Shown here in pieces: positions 15,461 to 17,661 of a DNA stretch of 17,661 nucleotides. The DNA is taken from positions 1 to 17,661 of the forward strand of contig JAIOTF010000439.1 of assembly GCA_021107195.1 (NCBI GenBank), given 5' to 3'. This DNA is from Anaerolineaceae bacterium. Its GTDB lineage: Bacteria > Chloroflexota > Anaerolineae > Anaerolineales > Anaerolineaceae. The notes under the pieces were generated by a model that searched no databases, was not told the DNA's origin, and worked only from the letters and a program-made list of their open reading frames with translations. How positions within the stretch are numbered: position 1 is the stretch's first letter; each line of letters opens with the position of its first letter. A program made the position numbers and the translations under genes.

Positions 15461-16431
15461 TTCAATTTCTCGTCAAATCCTCGCACAACCTGATATCCAA
15501 AATCCAAATAGGGCACTCCGATACCGTTTTGCTGGGCCAGATGCCAGATATATCCGGCCGTATCTTCAATTTCGGTACGTCTGCCGCGCTCCACATCCAG
15601 CAGCATGGCCTGTTTATACCCCTTTCCACCTCGCTCTTCCCATTCCCGGCCATGTTTGATCACATTCTGAATGCCGATCGATAATTCACCATCACAGCGA
15701 TCCATCACCTCAATCGTTGGGTAATCCTGCACATTAACGTCCAGAGCGCGGGCGACCCTGACCATATCGCGGGTCATCATCACCATCAAATAAGCAAACT
15801 CGGGGGACTGCATCACTTCGGTCTGCGGCAAACGTGCCAACACTGCTGAGATTGAAGAAGGTGTCCACCAGATCACTTTACACCATTCGACTCCCTCAAT
15901 ATCGTTAGTCGCCTCACATGGTAAACCACTGGCATTGAAAAGCTCCGCTACCTCTTGCGCCAGGGGGGTAATACCGTTAAAAGGGTTACCAACCCAGGTG
16001 GGAAAATCTTTATCTCCGCGCTGCACTTTGCCATAATTGAGCAAAGAACCAGCTACACGGCTGACGATCCGCAGAACTTCCTGTTGAGGAAAAAACTTGC
16101 GGAAACGCTCACCGTGACCCAGACCATTCTGCACAGAAGCTACAGCGCCCACTTTCATGTGCTGAACACCCTGCAGGGCTGTCTCAGTATCATGATTCTT
16201 CACGGCGACAATCAACAGATCCGCTTCGCTGACCTCACCCGGCTGGGTGGTGGCCGTAACCGGAACCAATGAATCGCCTTCGGCGCTCTGGATGATCAAA
16301 CCACCGTTTTTGGCAATTTCATCAACATGCGCCTGACGACGGAAAAGCAGGGTAACATCAGCGCCTGCCTTGGAGAGATAGGCCCCCACCAGCGCACCCC
16401 AGCCACCTGCACCCAAGATTACAACTTTCAT
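15457..16431 (-). CDS. Ketopantoate reductase-like (ApbA/PanE family) dehydrogenase
   Basis: A 324-residue NAD(P)-dependent 2-hydroxyacid or ketoacid dehydrogenase. The dinucleotide-binding GAGGWG (7-12) is at the very start, AVKNHDT (76-82) carries K79, and SVQNGLG (99-105) is the conserved QNG motif. The family's catalytic Lys is K185 (EWCKVIW). The two Asn that hold pantoate in E. coli PanE (four and eight residues after that Lys) are Trp189 and Ser193 here, so the substrate is probably not ketopantoate. The ATG at 16431 is preferred because AGGAG at 16443-16447 precedes it; a TTG at 16452 lies upstream of that site. Many catabolic operons contain such PanE-like proteins with unrelated 2-ketoacid substrates. 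It overlaps the next gene by four bases. Confidence 0.88.
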   Translation of the reverse strand: MKVVILGAGGWGALVGAYLSKAGADVTLLFRRQAHVDEIAKNGGLIIQSAEGDSLVPVTATTQPGEVSEADLLIVAVKNHDTETALQGVQHMKVGAVASVQNGLGHGERFRKFFPQQEVLRIVSRVAGSLLNYGKVQRGDKDFPTWVGNPFNGITPLAQEVAELFNASGLPCEATNDIEGVEWCKVIWWTPSSISAVLARLPQTEVMQSPEFAYLMVMMTRDMVRVARALDVNVQDYPTIEVMDRCDGELSIGIQNVIKHGREWEERGGKGYKQAMLLDVERGRRTEIEDTAGYIWHLAQQNGIGVPYLDFGYQVVRGFDEKLK

Positions 16432-16461
16432 AAAATCGATATCTCCTGTCAATCCACACGA

Positions 16462-16644
16462 TCATTCAGCAGTGTAGCCGCCATCCGCCGGGATAGCTGC
16501 TCCGGTGATATATGATGCTTCATCTGATGCCAGGAAGAGAGCTATCCGTGCAATTTCAATCGGAGCAGCCATTGTGCCACGCGGAATGACCCGGTCAAAC
16601 CGGTCTCGTGCAGCAATGGGGTCTGGATCAGGCAGATACAACAA
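16462..16644 (-). pseudogene. C-terminal remnant of a short-chain dehydrogenase
   Basis: Sixty residues that match only the C-terminal quarter of an SDR: a DRFDRVIPRG loop, IARIALFLASDEASYITG and a final PADGG. The glycine motif and the catalytic Ser-Tyr-Lys are missing, and nothing upstream encodes them, since the permease gene ends 14 bases before. A TGA sits in frame immediately upstream of the TTG that opens this frame, and an AAAGGAG follows the permease stop, so a small peptide could still be made. It is most simply a deletion remnant of a once complete dehydrogenase of this operon. It is not a copy of the SDR at 8159-8938: the sequences differ outside the common family motif. Confidence 0.7.
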
Positions 16645-16658
16645 TCAACCCACTCCTT

Positions 16659-17617
16659 TTATGCACTTACTTCCGCTGTACTGCTTACCTGTTTACGCCT
16701 GGCAACCGATTTTTTCTTTGATTCCTTCGAAATCGCTGAAACAACCAAAACAATCAAGGTAGAAACATAAGGCAGCATCAAAACAACTTGTGAAGGCAAA
16801 CCAAATTGCTGCAAGCGCAGCGCCAGCGCATCAGAGAATCCAAAGATCAAACAAGCCACCAAACTGCGCAGCGGCCGCATTTCTCCAAAATTGATCGCTG
16901 CCAAAGCAACCCAGCCACGGCCAGCGGTAATGCCTTCCGAGAACATATTCAAATAGGACAGTGAAAGGAAAGAGCCGCCCAACCCACACAACACACCGCA
17001 AATCATCAAGCCAAGATATTTGATCTTCTTGGGATTGATCCCCACCGCTTCAGCCGCGGCAACTTTTTCACCGACTGCACGCAAGTGGAATCCGAGAGGT
17101 GTGCGATACAGAAATAAATAAACAAGGAACACAAATAGAAACGAAAGATAAACCAGCGGGAAATGCCCACTCAACAATTCATTGACCACCGGAATGTCTT
17201 TCAACACAGGAATATTGACCTGCGTAAATCCCTTGATCAATGGAGACTGATAAAAGCCAGTGGAATCAAGAACAGCCACCAGCAGGAAGTTGGTCAGCCC
17301 TGCCGCAAAAATATTTAACGCCAGACCAACAATGATCTCATTTGCTTTCAGTTCCAGATGTACAATTGCAAAGATCAAGCTGGCTACCAGACATGCCACA
17401 ATGGCATATAATAGTCCGCCCCACGGGCTGCCTGTTTTAACACTACCAACAACAGCAAAAAAGGCAGCGATATCCAGCAAACCTTCCAATCCCACATGAA
17501 AGATACCGGTGTGTGATGAGAAGATGCCGCCCAGGGTGCAAATAAGATCGGTGTCGCCATGCGCAGCGTGGCTGCAAACAGCGAGAACGTAATTATCCTG
17601 CTGATGTCGAAATCCAT
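16659..17617 (-). pseudogene. ABC transporter permease, nucleoside/BmpA type (NupQ/YufQ-like), frameshifted
   Basis: An inner-membrane permease of the BPD_transp_2 family, which with a BmpA-type lipoprotein, an ATPase and a second permease imports nucleosides or nucleobases. The ATG at 17617 has an AAGGAG just upstream, and the first 27 codons (ending ATPILFA) are in one frame. The frame then shifts near 17534-17540, and the rest, from LGGIFSSHTGIF onward, is in another frame to 16659. The shift equals one missing base; restoring it gives 319 residues, the family's normal length. About eight membrane helices, the SLSYLNMFSEG-TAGRGWVALAA segment and a Lys/Arg-rich tail are visible. The in-frame part alone opens at a GTG (17495) after the first helix. 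The other transporter genes are presumably beyond the right edge. A sequencing error is possible. Confidence 0.8.
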
Positions 17618-17661
17618 TTTTGAAGTCTCCTTCGAATGGCGGAAGAGAAAATTTGTACCGT

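Noticed and set aside
17618..17661. 3' end of an upstream permease or ATPase gene
   Set aside because: Open frames run to the window edge, but 44 bases are too few to identify a product, so no feature is claimed.

Overview
The window looks like a chromosomal fragment of an anaerobic or facultative, non-model bacterium of roughly 50% GC. The mix of genes (DegV, a TolB-like WSPDG lipoprotein, a BmpA/nucleoside-type ABC permease, and an atypical long transketolase) reminds me of Chloroflexota (Anaerolineae). That is inference from protein flavour only: there is no rRNA or other marker gene here. I found no tRNA, rRNA, CRISPR array, insertion sequence or phage gene.

Left part (1-4300): single-gene units. 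These are a seven-helix membrane protein of unknown function (33-755, +), a DegV-family fatty-acid-binding protein (937-1788, -), a Kv-beta/YghZ-type aldo/keto reductase (1967-2965, -) and a TolB-like six-bladed propeller lipoprotein (3200-4237, +). The two convergent junctions (755/937 and 4237/4329) each carry a perfect inverted repeat (stems of 14 and 10 bp) without a U-tract. The divergent junction 2966-3199 carries a plausible promoter for the reductase.

Right part (4329-17617): one long minus-strand gene run with gaps under about 70 bp and several overlaps, read right to left. The order is: ABC permease of the nucleoside/BmpA type (frameshifted), C-terminal remnant of a short-chain dehydrogenase, ketopantoate-reductase-like protein, COG3618 TIM-barrel amidohydrolase, hydantoinase/allantoinase-type cyclic amidohydrolase, deaminase-type amidohydrolase (SsnA/TrzN/MTA-deaminase group), a fused [2Fe-2S]-molybdopterin hydroxylase of the xanthine dehydrogenase family, a short-chain dehydrogenase, a CoA-acylating aldehyde dehydrogenase (AdhE-N/SauS-like), and a transketolase-like protein split by an in-frame TGA. 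The order suggests import of a heterocycle or nucleobase-like compound, hydroxylation by the molybdenum enzyme, deamination, ring opening by the cyclic amidohydrolase, and processing of the carbon skeleton through an aldehyde to an acyl-CoA, with a thiamine-diphosphate enzyme contributing C-C bond chemistry. The exact substrate cannot be read from the sequence.

Three genes of this operon look damaged: a six-base tandem duplication creates a TGA in the transketolase, one base is missing in the permease, and the first dehydrogenase has lost its N-terminal three quarters. Either the operon is decaying or the assembly has errors. Two of the enzymes also lack residues that normally define substrate or catalysis in their families (the deaminase HxxE glutamate and the ketopantoate-reductase asparagines), so the pathway may act on an unusual compound.
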